DNA of 35,308 bases, from NCBI GenBank assembly GCA_943913325.1, contig CALTXP010000004.1:1-35308 (forward strand), in the 5' to 3' direction. The stretch comes from an uncultured Anaerococcus sp. Its GTDB lineage: Bacteria > Bacillota > Clostridia > Tissierellales > Peptoniphilaceae. The position numbers and the translations under genes are program-made. Shown piece after piece: positions 25,131 to 34,133 of this stretch; positions within the stretch are counted from its first letter, which is position 1; each line of letters opens with the position of its first letter. The notes under the pieces are model-generated. The model saw nothing but the letters and a program-made list of their open reading frames with translations, had not been told where the DNA came from and did no database searches.

Positions 25131-25857
25131 CATTATAAAGTCAAATTGGTTAAGAACAAAAAGAGAGCCTGTAAGGTGGGTTTTATTTCTAGCTCCCATT
25201 TTATATAGCATCTTGTTTTCTATATATGTGTACGGATCAAATAGCTTAAAGGGCTTTGAAGTTTATGGATTTTTTCTAAGTCTTGCTATTTTATCAATAT
25301 TTTCCCTAAGCTTTTTTGTCCCTATGATTTATGATGCTGACAAAAAGGCTAGTTACTATACGAATGATGTGAAGTTTGCTATCAGCCGCAAAAGGACTTT
25401 GATAGGGAAATTTTTGCTAATTAGCATTTTATATGCTTTAATAATTTTAATAGCGAGTGCATTATTTTTATTTTTTTGGATAGTAATTAATGGTAAGCAA
25501 TTATATTTTAGCCAGATCCTAACTATTATAGTTATCTTATTTTTTACAGTAACTCCCTTAATAGCTATTTACCAATTTATGAATTTAAAATTTGGACAAA
25601 GTGGAACAATAATATTAGGGATTTTTATAACTCTTGCAGCAATTTTACTTGGAACAACTGGGCTTGGAAACTTGCTTTGGAAATACCTGCCATTTGTATG
25701 GCCTATCAAATTAATGTATTTATTAGGACATGAAAAAATCACTTTAAAGACTTGTGGAGTATTTATGATACTTAGCTTAATCCTTACAATTTTCTTGCTC
25801 ATGCTGTGTTCAAATTTCTTTAATAAGTGGGATATTTATCAAAAAACGGAGGATTAG
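25123..25857 (+). CDS. LanG/MutG-type ABC transporter permease
   Basis: The second permease has 244 residues and six predicted helices, starting MLNIIKSNWLRTKREPVRW. This N-terminus resembles the MutG/EpiG subfamily, with a basic K-R-E-P-x-R segment before the first helix. Sequence similarity to the preceding permease is low by eye, so they are likely a heterodimer and not a recent duplication. GGAGG close to its end serves the response regulator, whose ATG follows the stop codon directly. Confidence 0.82.
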   Translation: MLNIIKSNWLRTKREPVRWVLFLAPILYSILFSIYVYGSNSLKGFEVYGFFLSLAILSIFSLSFFVPMIYDADKKASYYTNDVKFAISRKRTLIGKFLLISILYALIILIASALFLFFWIVINGKQLYFSQILTIIVILFFTVTPLIAIYQFMNLKFGQSGTIILGIFITLAAILLGTTGLGNLLWKYLPFVWPIKLMYLLGHEKITLKTCGVFMILSLILTIFLLMLCSNFFNKWDIYQKTED

Positions 25858-26526
25858 ATGAAAGTTTTAGTAATAGATGATGATAAAGACCTTGCTAGGT
25901 TAATCAAAAATACTCTTAAAAATGAATATGATGTTAAAACTTATAACGATGCATCCACTATTGATCCAAAAATCTTTCCTAGATTTGATCTAATCATACT
26001 AGATATAATGATGCCAGAAATGAATGGATTTGAGTTTCTAGAGAAATATAGAAGCCTTATAGATATCCCTATAATTATTCTAACAGCTAAAGATTTTGAG
26101 AAAGATAAGCTAGTAGGCTTTGCTCTTGGTGCAGATGATTATGTAACAAAGCCATTTTCCATTAACGAACTAAGGGCTAGAATTTCCGCTCATATTAGGC
26201 GAGAAAAAAGAGAAAAACACAATAGACTATTAGATTATCCTATATCTTGCGATTTACTAGCAAAAAAATTTTACTGCTATGAGGATGAAATAAATCTAAC
26301 CAAAAGCGAATATGAAATATGTGAATTACTTATAAAAAATAAAGGCCAAGCTTTTTCAAAGGAAAATATCTATACATCAATTTATGGTTATGATAGAGAT
26401 GGAGATAGCCAAAGTTCTATAACCGAGCGTATAAAACTAATCAGAAATAAGTTTAGTAAACATGATATCAATCCTGTAAAAACCATCTGGGGAGTAGGAT
26501 ATAAATGGGAAATAGAAAATCTTTAG
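25858..26526 (+). CDS. OmpR-family response regulator
   Basis: The 222-residue protein has a receiver domain with acidic pocket DDD at 7-9, phosphoacceptor Asp49 in LIILDIMMPEMNG, Thr76 and Lys98 (VTKPF). An OmpR/PhoB winged helix follows at about 125-220 (LTKSEYEICELLIKNKGQAF, ending VKTIWGVGYKWE). It begins immediately after the permease stop codon and shares 22 bases with the kinase gene. By analogy with CprR, SpaR and similar regulators it probably activates the transporter operon. The weak -35 region before LanF would fit activation. Confidence 0.93.
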   Translation: MKVLVIDDDKDLARLIKNTLKNEYDVKTYNDASTIDPKIFPRFDLIILDIMMPEMNGFEFLEKYRSLIDIPIIILTAKDFEKDKLVGFALGADDYVTKPFSINELRARISAHIRREKREKHNRLLDYPISCDLLAKKFYCYEDEINLTKSEYEICELLIKNKGQAFSKENIYTSIYGYDRDGDSQSSITERIKLIRNKFSKHDINPVKTIWGVGYKWEIENL

Positions 26527-27848
26527 GATTATTAATAAGTAAATATGCTACTTTAGAGATAGCTTATTCTATCTTTATATTACTTTTATCAATAATGACA
26601 TTTAATAGTCTAGTAAATAACGGCTATATTTACCCTGCTAATTATGCTGAAAGCAATATTTACAAAGTAGAAAAAAGCTTTGAAAATGATGATTTTACTA
26701 CAAAAGATATACCCTATTATTATGAATATAGATACATAAAAGATGATAAAATAATAGTAGATACTATAGATCCTAAGTATAAAGAATATGTAGATATAGC
26801 TCAAAAGGAAGGTGATTCTAGTACACAATCCCCTATAAATACAAAGTATTTTAAAAGAGTAAGAGCAAAAGATAAAATCCTAATATTATCCTATAGACTT
26901 TCTGCCATATCTACATCTAAAAATATATATGCAAGAGTAAATAATATAGAGCTTATCTATATACCAACATTTTTTCTAATTTGGCTAATAGTCTTTAGCT
27001 TGCTTGTTAGACATTCGGTAAAAATATTAAAAAATGAAATCAAAAAAATTGCAAAAACTAATGAACAAATACAAGCTCTAAATTTGAATTATGAGAGAGA
27101 TGATTCCAAATATAGTGAAATATATGGAGTTTTAAGTTCATTAGATATAATAGCAAAAGATTTGAAAATTTCTCTTAATAAGCAGTGGGAAATAGAGCAA
27201 GAACAAAAGGATTTAATAGAAAATATAAGCCATGATATTAGAACTCCTATAAGCTTAATAAGGGGCAATACTGAATTAATAAAAGAAGAGATCAGCCCTA
27301 ATCAACTAGAGTATATAAATGATATAGAAATAGGCTTAGATCGTTTAAATACCAATGTAGATAAATTAAGTTCATTTTCCCAAAATTTTAATATCCATGC
27401 CCAATTAGTAAATAAGGACATGCTTAACTATTGGATAAATATTGCAGAATCTATTACTAGTAATAAAAATATAGATCTAGTAGTTACAAGAAAAGATTTT
27501 TCAAAAGTAAAGTTGGATAAAGAGCAAATAGCCACAGCAATACAAAATGTAATAGTAAATGCAACAGAGCATAGTCCTAAAAAAAGCAATATATACCTAT
27601 CCTTTGAAGATAGAAAAAACTATTACGTGATTGAAATAAAAGATCAAGGAACTGGATTTAAAAAAGAGATACTAGATCAAGCAGCCCAAAAGTACCTTAC
27701 TACAAAAAAAGATAAGACTGCTACCCACGGTCTAGGCCTTAGTATTGTAAGTGAAATAATAAAAAATAATAATGGGGATTTTATTATAAATAACTATGAA
27801 GATAAAGATAATTATGGAGCTTGCCTTAAGTTTGTATTCAAAAAATAA
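26505..27848 (+). CDS. Sensor histidine kinase of the transporter cluster
   Basis: The 447-residue kinase has two membrane helices (about 18-38 and 150-168) enclosing a 110-residue extracellular loop. The loop size agrees with lantibiotic-sensing kinases (SpaK/NisK/CprK type) and differs from the tiny loop of BceS kinases. The H-box is ENISHDIRTPISLI (His243), the N-box NVIVNATEHSP and the G-boxes DQGTGF and HGLGLSIV. The ATG lies inside the end of the response-regulator gene. The loop is rich in Tyr, Lys and Asp and presumably sees an exported or host peptide. No peptide precursor or modification enzyme lies nearby. Confidence 0.92.
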   Translation: MGNRKSLGLLISKYATLEIAYSIFILLLSIMTFNSLVNNGYIYPANYAESNIYKVEKSFENDDFTTKDIPYYYEYRYIKDDKIIVDTIDPKYKEYVDIAQKEGDSSTQSPINTKYFKRVRAKDKILILSYRLSAISTSKNIYARVNNIELIYIPTFFLIWLIVFSLLVRHSVKILKNEIKKIAKTNEQIQALNLNYERDDSKYSEIYGVLSSLDIIAKDLKISLNKQWEIEQEQKDLIENISHDIRTPISLIRGNTELIKEEISPNQLEYINDIEIGLDRLNTNVDKLSSFSQNFNIHAQLVNKDMLNYWINIAESITSNKNIDLVVTRKDFSKVKLDKEQIATAIQNVIVNATEHSPKKSNIYLSFEDRKNYYVIEIKDQGTGFKKEILDQAAQKYLTTKKDKTATHGLGLSIVSEIIKNNNGDFIINNYEDKDNYGACLKFVFKK

Positions 27849-27884
27849 AGGAGCCAGAAATTAATCTCTAGCTCTTATTTCTTT
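27843..27884. terminator. Bidirectional terminator between converging operons
   Basis: GAGCCAGA (27851-27858) pairs with TCTAGCTC (27867-27874), one mismatch, flanked by A-rich and T-rich sequence on either side. It overlaps the ends of the kinase gene and of the isochorismatase-family gene and can serve both strands. Confidence 0.7.
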
Positions 27885-28475
27885 TACAAGTTTGGATATA
27901 ACTTTGAAATGTGGGTCTTTTGAATCTCTTGCTATATCAAATAATAACATCTCTGTATTTACTACCAAAGCTTTCATATCTCTTACATTTATTAAAGCTA
28001 TATTCTTTAATTCTTCTGAATAAGAAGAAACTGCATCTTCCACTAAAAATACATTAACTCCTAAATCTCTTAGAGTTCTGGCTGTTTGGTAAACACAAAT
28101 ATGACCTTCTGCACCTGTTAAAACTACATTTGTAATGTCATTTTCCTTTATATATTCTATAACTTCAGGAATAGCAGCATCAAAGATTGATTTAGCAAAA
28201 ATACTATCTTCATCTATTTCTGCTAGTAATCTCTCATCTGATCTACCAAGCCCTTTTGGATATTGTTCTGTTGCAAGAATTGGCATATCATATTCTTTAA
28301 ATGCATTTATAAGCACTAGGGTATTTAAAATAGTTTGTTCACCATTTTCCATAGTACTCATTAGCTTTGGTTGTTCATCTATTACTAAAAGTAATGTATG
28401 TTCTTTATTTGAATAGATATCTTTTTCTTTATCATAAGAGTTCACATAATATCTTTTATCTAAATTTCTTTGCAT
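27861..28475 (-). CDS. Isochorismatase-family cysteine hydrolase
   Basis: The 204-residue protein has the catalytic triad of the superfamily: Asp33 in LLLVIDEQ, Lys95 in IFAKSIFDA and Cys127 in GAEGHICVYQTA. The short form with ATEQYPKGLG in the middle resembles YcaC/ISOC-type hydrolases, whose substrates are mostly unknown. True isochorismatase activity is not implied. The start overlaps the end of the radical SAM gene by 16 bases, with GGGGACTT before the ATG. It is the last gene of the minus-strand operon that begins with the fusA2-like gene. Confidence 0.87.
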   Translation of the reverse strand: MQRNLDKRYYVNSYDKEKDIYSNKEHTLLLVIDEQPKLMSTMENGEQTILNTLVLINAFKEYDMPILATEQYPKGLGRSDERLLAEIDEDSIFAKSIFDAAIPEVIEYIKENDITNVVLTGAEGHICVYQTARTLRDLGVNVFLVEDAVSSYSEELKNIALINVRDMKALVVNTEMLLFDIARDSKDPHFKVISKLVKEIRARD

Positions 28476-29389
28476 AAGTCCCCCTGTTTGTAATCTTTTT
28501 CTTTCATTATTTTATCAATAGTTGATAAAACAGCTCCCTTGTTCTTTGACCAAGTAGGATAAGCTATATTTGCTCTTATTCCATCTCCTGTTAGTCTATT
28601 AATTACTATACCAGGATTTAAGTTTCTAAGCATCATTACTACTATATTTGCATACTCCTCCTTAGTCATTGTATATGATATATCATTTTTTTCATAGTAG
28701 TATTTAAGATAGGTATTATTTTCTATATAAAGATTATGGATTTTAATACCCCAAAGTCCTTTATCATTTATATAGCTTATATCATTTATATAATCATCCA
28801 TACTTTCGTTTATAAGTCCAACTATAACATGGGCTATAGTCGCTATTCCTATATCATGTAATTTGTTAAGACCTAAGTTAAAGCTTTCATGATCATAGCC
28901 TCTATTTATAAATTTGATAGTGTTATCATTTACTGTTTGCATACCAAGTTCTACCGTTAGATCAGTTATAGAATTAAGTTCATCCAATAAATTTAATACC
29001 TCATCAGGCAAGCAATCAGCTCTAGTTGCTATTGAAAGCCCAACTATATCCTCATCTTCTAGTGCAGAATAGAACATCTCACGCATTTTACCTACATCTC
29101 CATAAGTATTGGTAAAGTTTTGAAAGTAGGCTATATAAGCTTCATCTCTAGCTTTTTTTGATAAATTAGATTTTTGATAGGCAATCTGAGCTTTTATATC
29201 CCCTGCTGATTTATATGTCCATTCTCCAGCGCCCTCATCTGAGCAATATACGCACCCCCGCTTTGATAAAGTTCCATCTCTATTAGGACAAGTAAAGCCC
29301 CCATCTATAGGGAGCTTTATAATTTTTTTATTATATTTTCTTTTATAATAGCTATCAATGTCATTATAGCGCTTTTTATTAATCTCCAT
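28460..29389 (-). CDS. Radical SAM protein of the TIGR01212/YtqA (YhcC) family
   Basis: The 309-residue protein begins with the family-typical YNDIDSYYKRKYNKKIIKLP, then GGFTCPNRDGTLSKRGCVYC. The Cys34-x11-Cys46-x2-Cys49 spacing is that of TIGR01212, not the standard CxxxCxxC. Further family blocks are AYFQNFTNTYG, LSIATRADCLPDEVL and VELGMQTVNDNTI. The biochemical role is unknown; Elp3-like relatives act on tRNA. Four helically arranged genes run the same way with gaps of ten bases or less. Confidence 0.9.
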   Translation of the reverse strand: MEINKKRYNDIDSYYKRKYNKKIIKLPIDGGFTCPNRDGTLSKRGCVYCSDEGAGEWTYKSAGDIKAQIAYQKSNLSKKARDEAYIAYFQNFTNTYGDVGKMREMFYSALEDEDIVGLSIATRADCLPDEVLNLLDELNSITDLTVELGMQTVNDNTIKFINRGYDHESFNLGLNKLHDIGIATIAHVIVGLINESMDDYINDISYINDKGLWGIKIHNLYIENNTYLKYYYEKNDISYTMTKEEYANIVVMMLRNLNPGIVINRLTGDGIRANIAYPTWSKNKGAVLSTIDKIMKEKDYKQGDLCKEI

Positions 29390-29399
29390 GTTTTTTATT

Positions 29400-29888
29400 T
29401 TACTTTAAAATTTTTGATATCTCATCAGCTAATCTTTTATGAAAGTCTTCTCTCATATGAAGGCCATCTATGAAATATGAAGGTTCGATTTTTCTAGCGT
29501 CTACTACATCACATTCTAGGGAGTTTATCAAATCCCCTAAGGCATTAATAGCATTATTATTTAGTTCATATCTTGGGTAGGCTTCTTCTAATTCCATTAG
29601 TGGTGGTATAATCACAATATTTTTATCAGATAAAGATTTATCCAAAATTTTCTCTATATTCTCAAAGCTATCATCAGGACTTATTTGATCATAGGTGTCG
29701 TTAGAACCGCCAAAAATTATCAGAACATCTGATTTTTCTGGTATAAACCTTTCAAGCATTTGATAAGTCCTATTGCCATTTACACCAAAATTTATAACTT
29801 CATGACCCATATCCTCTAAGTAATCCGCATAGCTCTTATCAACCACATATCCTTCAGTAAATGAGTCTCCCAAACAGATTATCTTCAT
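29400..29888 (-). CDS. SGNH/GDSL-type hydrolase
   Basis: A small (162-residue) cytosolic esterase-like protein. Block I is GDSFTEG (Ser9), followed by Gly35/Asn38 in NFGVNGNRT, GGSNDT (Asn63) and DGLHM (Asp141, His144), so the full Ser-Gly-Asn-His set is present. There is no signal peptide. Its ATG overlaps the glgB stop codon as ATGA, making it translationally coupled to glgB. The substrate could be a deacylated sugar, lipid or thioester and cannot be told from sequence. Confidence 0.9.
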   Translation of the reverse strand: MKIICLGDSFTEGYVVDKSYADYLEDMGHEVINFGVNGNRTYQMLERFIPEKSDVLIIFGGSNDTYDQISPDDSFENIEKILDKSLSDKNIVIIPPLMELEEAYPRYELNNNAINALGDLINSLECDVVDARKIEPSYFIDGLHMREDFHKRLADEISKILK

Positions 29889-31879
29889 TTGTTATATTTC
29901 TCCAAAGCTAGGGCTGTTCTTGATGGTATATAGATTTTTATACCATCATAATCTGTTCCAGCTAGTCTTTCTGTGTTATAAACATATGAGTGGCTAATCC
30001 TACCTGCCCCTCCAAATCTTTCTTCATCTGTATCCATAACAACTCTAAATTGTCCAACATCGTGGATTGGCACTGCAAAAGATTCATAAGAATCTGTAGG
30101 ATGAAAGTTAAATATATAGACTATATCCTTATTTCTAAAGGCTATTATCTTTCTGTCATTATCTATCCACAATCTAAATATAGTATTACCTAATTGATTA
30201 TATTTTTCACTATGCTTTAGCATAGCTTTATCAAAATCTGCTAGATAATGATATTTCAAGTTTTCATTGTCTGCTAAAGACCATTGTCGTCTAGCATAAT
30301 GAAAAGAATAATCATTGCCTTCTCTAGGGAAGTCTATCCACTCTGGATGTCCAAATTCATTTCCCATGAAGTTAAGATATCCATCACTTCCCATAGATAT
30401 AGTTATCCACCTAATCATCTTGTGAAGTGCAAGGGCTCTATCTATGATATAGTTCTCACTATCTTTAGTCATAGAATCATACATCTCTTTGTCTGCCAAT
30501 TGGAAAATTGTAGTCTTTGATCCAACTAAGGCTTGATCATGGCTTTCTACATAGCCTATGCGCTTTTCTTCCGGTCTATGAGTAGATAGTTCATACCACA
30601 TATTTGATAAATCCCAGTCTTCATCTCTTTTTAGGAGAGTACGCTCCCAAAAATCTGGCATACCCATAGCTAAGCGATAATCAAAACCTATGCCTCCTTT
30701 TGATATAGGTATACACATACCAGGCATTCCTGACATATCTTCTGCTATTGTTATAGCATCTGGCTTAACTTCTCGTGCTAATTCATTAGCTAATTGCAAA
30801 TAATTTATAGCTTCAATATCTGTATTCATAGAAAAATATTTTTTATAATTGTCAAAGGCATCTCCACGACCATGATCTTTATAAATCATTGATGTTACAC
30901 CATCAAATCTAAAACCATCAAAGTGGAATTCTTCTAACCAATATTTTACATTAGATAATAAAAAGTGAAGTACCCCTGGCTTAGAGTAATCAAAAAGTTT
31001 GCTATCCCAATCAGGATGGTTTCCCTCATCACCTGTATGAAAAAATTGATAATCTGTACCATCAAATTCATTGATACCCTCCACAGTATTTTTTACCGCA
31101 TGAGAATGAACCAAATCCATTATTACATTAAGTCCCATGTTATGGGCGGTGTTAATTAGAGACTTTAAATCATTTATTTCTCCATACCAAGAACTAGGTG
31201 CATAGAAATTACTTACCTGATAACCAAATGATCCATAATATGGATGCTCAGCTATAGCCATAAGTTGAACAGTATTGTAGCCTGCTTTTTTTATCCTAGG
31301 GAGTAAGTCTATTTCAAATTCCTTATAAGTAGAAACTTTGCCCTCTTCTCCTGCCATACCTATGTGTGATTCATAGATTAAAAGATTATCATGATTAATT
31401 TCAAAGTCTTCATCAGTCCATTTGAATTTAGAGCGAGGATTTTGCATGATAGCAGCAAAATCTCCATCCTCATTTCTTTCTACAAATCTAGCATATAGGG
31501 GAATTCTATCACTTATAGCTCCATTAGTATCTACCAAAACCTTAATCCTTGAACCATGAGCAATTGTCCTAATACCTTTTATGAATATCTCCCAGTCTTC
31601 ATCATTTATTTTCGTAAGTGGATGGGAATGCCTATCCCAGTCATTAAAATCACCTATTAAATAAAGACCATCTGCATGAGGTGCCCATTCCCTATAAATC
31701 CATCCATCTTTCACCTTATGAAAGCCATAATAATGGTAAGCATTGGCAAAGTCTGAAAGTTTTTCTCCATCACTTATTAGTCTATTTTTCTGCTTTTCAT
31801 ATTCATTCATTCTAAGACTGATGTCACCTTCATAGTCCTTTATCCAAGGATCTATGTCTAAAATTTCCCACTTTGCCAT
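29885..31879 (-). CDS. glgB: 1,4-alpha-glucan branching enzyme, eukaryote-like type
   Basis: The enzyme makes alpha-1,6 branches in glycogen-like glucan. The 664-residue protein has an N-terminal CBM48 (GWIYREWAPHADGLYLIGDF), a GH13 barrel with Asp326 (GFRFDGVTSMIY), Glu380 (TIAEDMSGMPG) and Asp448 (YVESHDQALVG), and a C-terminal beta domain ending IYIPSRTALALE. Many blocks agree closely with what I recall of animal and fungal GBE1 and differ from the usual GlgB: DPWIKDYEGDISLRMNEY, LLIYESHIGMAGEEGKV, AIAEHPYYGSFGYQVSNF, MGNEFGHPEWIDFPREGN. No glgA, glgC, glgD or glgP is in the window. GGAGG precedes the ATG, 17 bases after the fusA2-like gene. Distant transfer is possible but needs a tree. 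Confidence 0.93.
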   Translation of the reverse strand: MAKWEILDIDPWIKDYEGDISLRMNEYEKQKNRLISDGEKLSDFANAYHYYGFHKVKDGWIYREWAPHADGLYLIGDFNDWDRHSHPLTKINDEDWEIFIKGIRTIAHGSRIKVLVDTNGAISDRIPLYARFVERNEDGDFAAIMQNPRSKFKWTDEDFEINHDNLLIYESHIGMAGEEGKVSTYKEFEIDLLPRIKKAGYNTVQLMAIAEHPYYGSFGYQVSNFYAPSSWYGEINDLKSLINTAHNMGLNVIMDLVHSHAVKNTVEGINEFDGTDYQFFHTGDEGNHPDWDSKLFDYSKPGVLHFLLSNVKYWLEEFHFDGFRFDGVTSMIYKDHGRGDAFDNYKKYFSMNTDIEAINYLQLANELAREVKPDAITIAEDMSGMPGMCIPISKGGIGFDYRLAMGMPDFWERTLLKRDEDWDLSNMWYELSTHRPEEKRIGYVESHDQALVGSKTTIFQLADKEMYDSMTKDSENYIIDRALALHKMIRWITISMGSDGYLNFMGNEFGHPEWIDFPREGNDYSFHYARRQWSLADNENLKYHYLADFDKAMLKHSEKYNQLGNTIFRLWIDNDRKIIAFRNKDIVYIFNFHPTDSYESFAVPIHDVGQFRVVMDTDEERFGGAGRISHSYVYNTERLAGTDYDGIKIYIPSRTALALEKYNK

Positions 31880-31896
31880 ATATTCCTCCTATATTA

Positions 31897-33951
31897 TTAT
31901 GATCTATCTTCTATAACTTTTTGAGCTATTTCCTTTGGAACTTCTTCGTATCTTTCAAATTCCATAGAAAATGAACCTCTAGCTGATGTTTGACTTCTTA
32001 AATCTATGGCATAACTTAACACTTCTGATAGTGGAGCTTCTGCTAATATTATTTGACTGCCATCTTCTTGTGGATTAATACCTAAGATTCTACCACGTCT
32101 TTTATTCATATCGCCCATTACATCACCCATGTTTTCTTCTGGAACCTTTATTTCAAGTTTCATAACTGGTTCTAAAAGTATAGGGTCTGCTTCTTCTATA
32201 CCCTTTTTAAAGGCAATTCTAGCAGCTGTTTTAAAAGCTTGTTCATTACTATCTACTGGATGATAGGATCCATCATAAAGAGTTGCATGGATTCCAGTAA
32301 CCTTAAATCCACCAAGAGGTCCTTCAACTAAGGATTCTTCTAGACCCTTTTCTACAGCTGGAAAATAGTTTTTAGGTACTGCCCCACCGAAAACTTCTTC
32401 ATCAAATAAAAATTCTTCATCAGTTGATTCAAATCTAATAAATACATCGCCGTATTGTCCTGCTCCACCAGATTGTTTTTTATGCTTACCTTGTACATCT
32501 GATTTACCTTTTATAGTTTCCCTATATGGAATCTTATACTCAACAACTTCTGTATTTACACTGTAGTTATCACGAAGTTTATCTAATATTACTTCTAATT
32601 GAACATTCCCAAGTCCAGATAAGATTTGTTGGTGAGTTTCTATATTTCTTTCATCTTTAAGGGTTGGATCTTCTTCTATAAGCTTTGATAGAGCTTCAGA
32701 GATCTTATCTTCATCATTTTTGCTTATAGGATTTATAGCATAAAATAAAACTGGTTTTGGATATTTGATAGGCTTATATTCTATTGGCTTATCCCTGCTT
32801 ATAAGTGTATCACCAGTTGATAGTATATCTAGTTTAGATAATGCTCCAATATCGCCTGCTACAAGCTTATCAGTTTTGATTTGCTCTTTACCTCTTAGGA
32901 AAAATAGATTGCTAGCTTTAAGTTCTTCATTTTTATTTACATCAAAGATCTTATCATCCTTATTGAGTGTTCCAGATAATACCTTAAAGATTGAAATCTT
33001 ACCTAAAAATGGATCCGCTAAAGTCTTAAATACTACTGCTGAAAATGCTTCATCTTCACTTGGAGCAAAGGCTTCATATCCTTCCTTTACTCTAAAGCCA
33101 ATATTAGCAGCTTCATCATCAATTGATGGCATATAATTTATGATTACTTCTAAAAGTTGTGTCAAACCTATTTCTTTTTCACTAGATCCTGCTACTAGTG
33201 GAACTACTGTTCCTTGAAGTATAGCTTGGCTAAGCCCTTTTCTAAATTCACTTTCAGAAAATTCTTCTCCATCAAAGAATTTTTCCATCAAAGAATCATC
33301 TGTCTCAGCTACAGCTTCTATAATCTCCTCATAGACCGCATCCACTTCTGCAAGTCTTATTTCAGGGATTTCCACTTCTTTTTTTACACCATCTTCGTAA
33401 GTGTAAGCTTTTTTATCTAAAACATCTATGATTCCCTCAAACTTATCTCCTTCACCAAGCATAAGAGTAAGTGGTATAACCTTTTTACCAAATTCTATAT
33501 GTAAATCTGATACGACCTTATTGAAATTTGCATTTTCCTTATCAAGTTTATTTACAAATATTATAGATGGCAAATTGATTTCTTGAGTATATTTCCAGTA
33601 TTTTTCTGTACCAACTTCTATACCATTTTCTCCATCTATAACAAAAAGTGCTGCCTCACTAGCTCTAAGAGCTTGCAAAACTTCACCTTCAAAGTCAAAA
33701 AATCCAGGGGAGTCTATAAAATTTATCTTATAATCTTCAAATTCCACAGGTATGATTGATGTTTGAATGGAAATATGTCTCTTTTTTTCTTGATTTTCAT
33801 AATCTGAAACTGTAGATCCATCTTCAACGCGTCCTTTTTTATCTATAGCTCCTGTTTTATATAAGAGAGCTTCTATTAAAGATGTCTTTCCACTGCCAGA
33901 GTGGCCAACTAAACTTAAGTTTCTAATCTTGTCGGTAGTATAATTTTTCAT
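31897..33951 (-). CDS. EF-G-like translation GTPase (second type)
   Basis: The 684-residue protein has all EF-G domains, with P-loop GHSGSGKT at 16-23, switch II DSPGFFDF and NKLD. It differs from true FusA: the N-terminus reads IRNLSLVGHSGSGKTSLIEA and the G3 region lacks DTPGHVDF. It belongs to the EF-G-like paralogues common in Firmicutes, whose role is less clear than translocation. Domain IV keeps KHKKQSGGAGQYGDVFIRFE, the usual Q-x-GG-x-GQ-x-GDV motif. GGAGGAAAT precedes the ATG. It heads the glgB operon and has an inverted repeat in its leader. Confidence 0.92.
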   Translation of the reverse strand: MKNYTTDKIRNLSLVGHSGSGKTSLIEALLYKTGAIDKKGRVEDGSTVSDYENQEKKRHISIQTSIIPVEFEDYKINFIDSPGFFDFEGEVLQALRASEAALFVIDGENGIEVGTEKYWKYTQEINLPSIIFVNKLDKENANFNKVVSDLHIEFGKKVIPLTLMLGEGDKFEGIIDVLDKKAYTYEDGVKKEVEIPEIRLAEVDAVYEEIIEAVAETDDSLMEKFFDGEEFSESEFRKGLSQAILQGTVVPLVAGSSEKEIGLTQLLEVIINYMPSIDDEAANIGFRVKEGYEAFAPSEDEAFSAVVFKTLADPFLGKISIFKVLSGTLNKDDKIFDVNKNEELKASNLFFLRGKEQIKTDKLVAGDIGALSKLDILSTGDTLISRDKPIEYKPIKYPKPVLFYAINPISKNDEDKISEALSKLIEEDPTLKDERNIETHQQILSGLGNVQLEVILDKLRDNYSVNTEVVEYKIPYRETIKGKSDVQGKHKKQSGGAGQYGDVFIRFESTDEEFLFDEEVFGGAVPKNYFPAVEKGLEESLVEGPLGGFKVTGIHATLYDGSYHPVDSNEQAFKTAARIAFKKGIEEADPILLEPVMKLEIKVPEENMGDVMGDMNKRRGRILGINPQEDGSQIILAEAPLSEVLSYAIDLRSQTSARGSFSMEFERYEEVPKEIAQKVIEDRS

Positions 33952-33960
33952 ATTTCCTCC

Positions 33961-34071
33961 TTATGAAAACATTTATATCTATAAAAATAAAAATATTCTC
34001 AATTATATTTATATATTATATTATAAGGTAATTTTATAAATTAATCTAGTGTTCAGAAAATGTTTTCATAA
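33961..34071. repeat. 14-bp perfect inverted repeat around the fusA2-like promoter
   Basis: TTATGAAAACATTT at 33961-33974 is matched exactly by AAATGTTTTCATAA at 34058-34071, with 83 AT-rich bases between. The gene-proximal arm abuts the ribosome site (GGAGG) of the fusA2-like gene. The interior holds candidate -10 boxes (TATAAT on the minus strand). It may be a pair of operator sites, a leader fold or the ends of a small mobile element. No target duplication is seen. Confidence 0.6.
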
Positions 34072-34072
34072 A

Positions 34073-34104
34073 CGATTGCCTTTCTATAAATAAAAAGGCA
34101 ATCG
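34073..34104. terminator. Perfect 11-bp hairpin, terminator-like
   Basis: CGATTGCCTTT (34073-34083) pairs exactly with AAAGGCAATCG (34094-34104) around a 10-base loop. It lies directly beside the inverted repeat above. There is no long T tract on either side, so it is a weak terminator at best; it would separate the fusA2-like promoter from transcripts arriving from the right. Confidence 0.4.
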
Positions 34105-34133
34105 CAAAACTATTAATAATTCTCATATCATCC

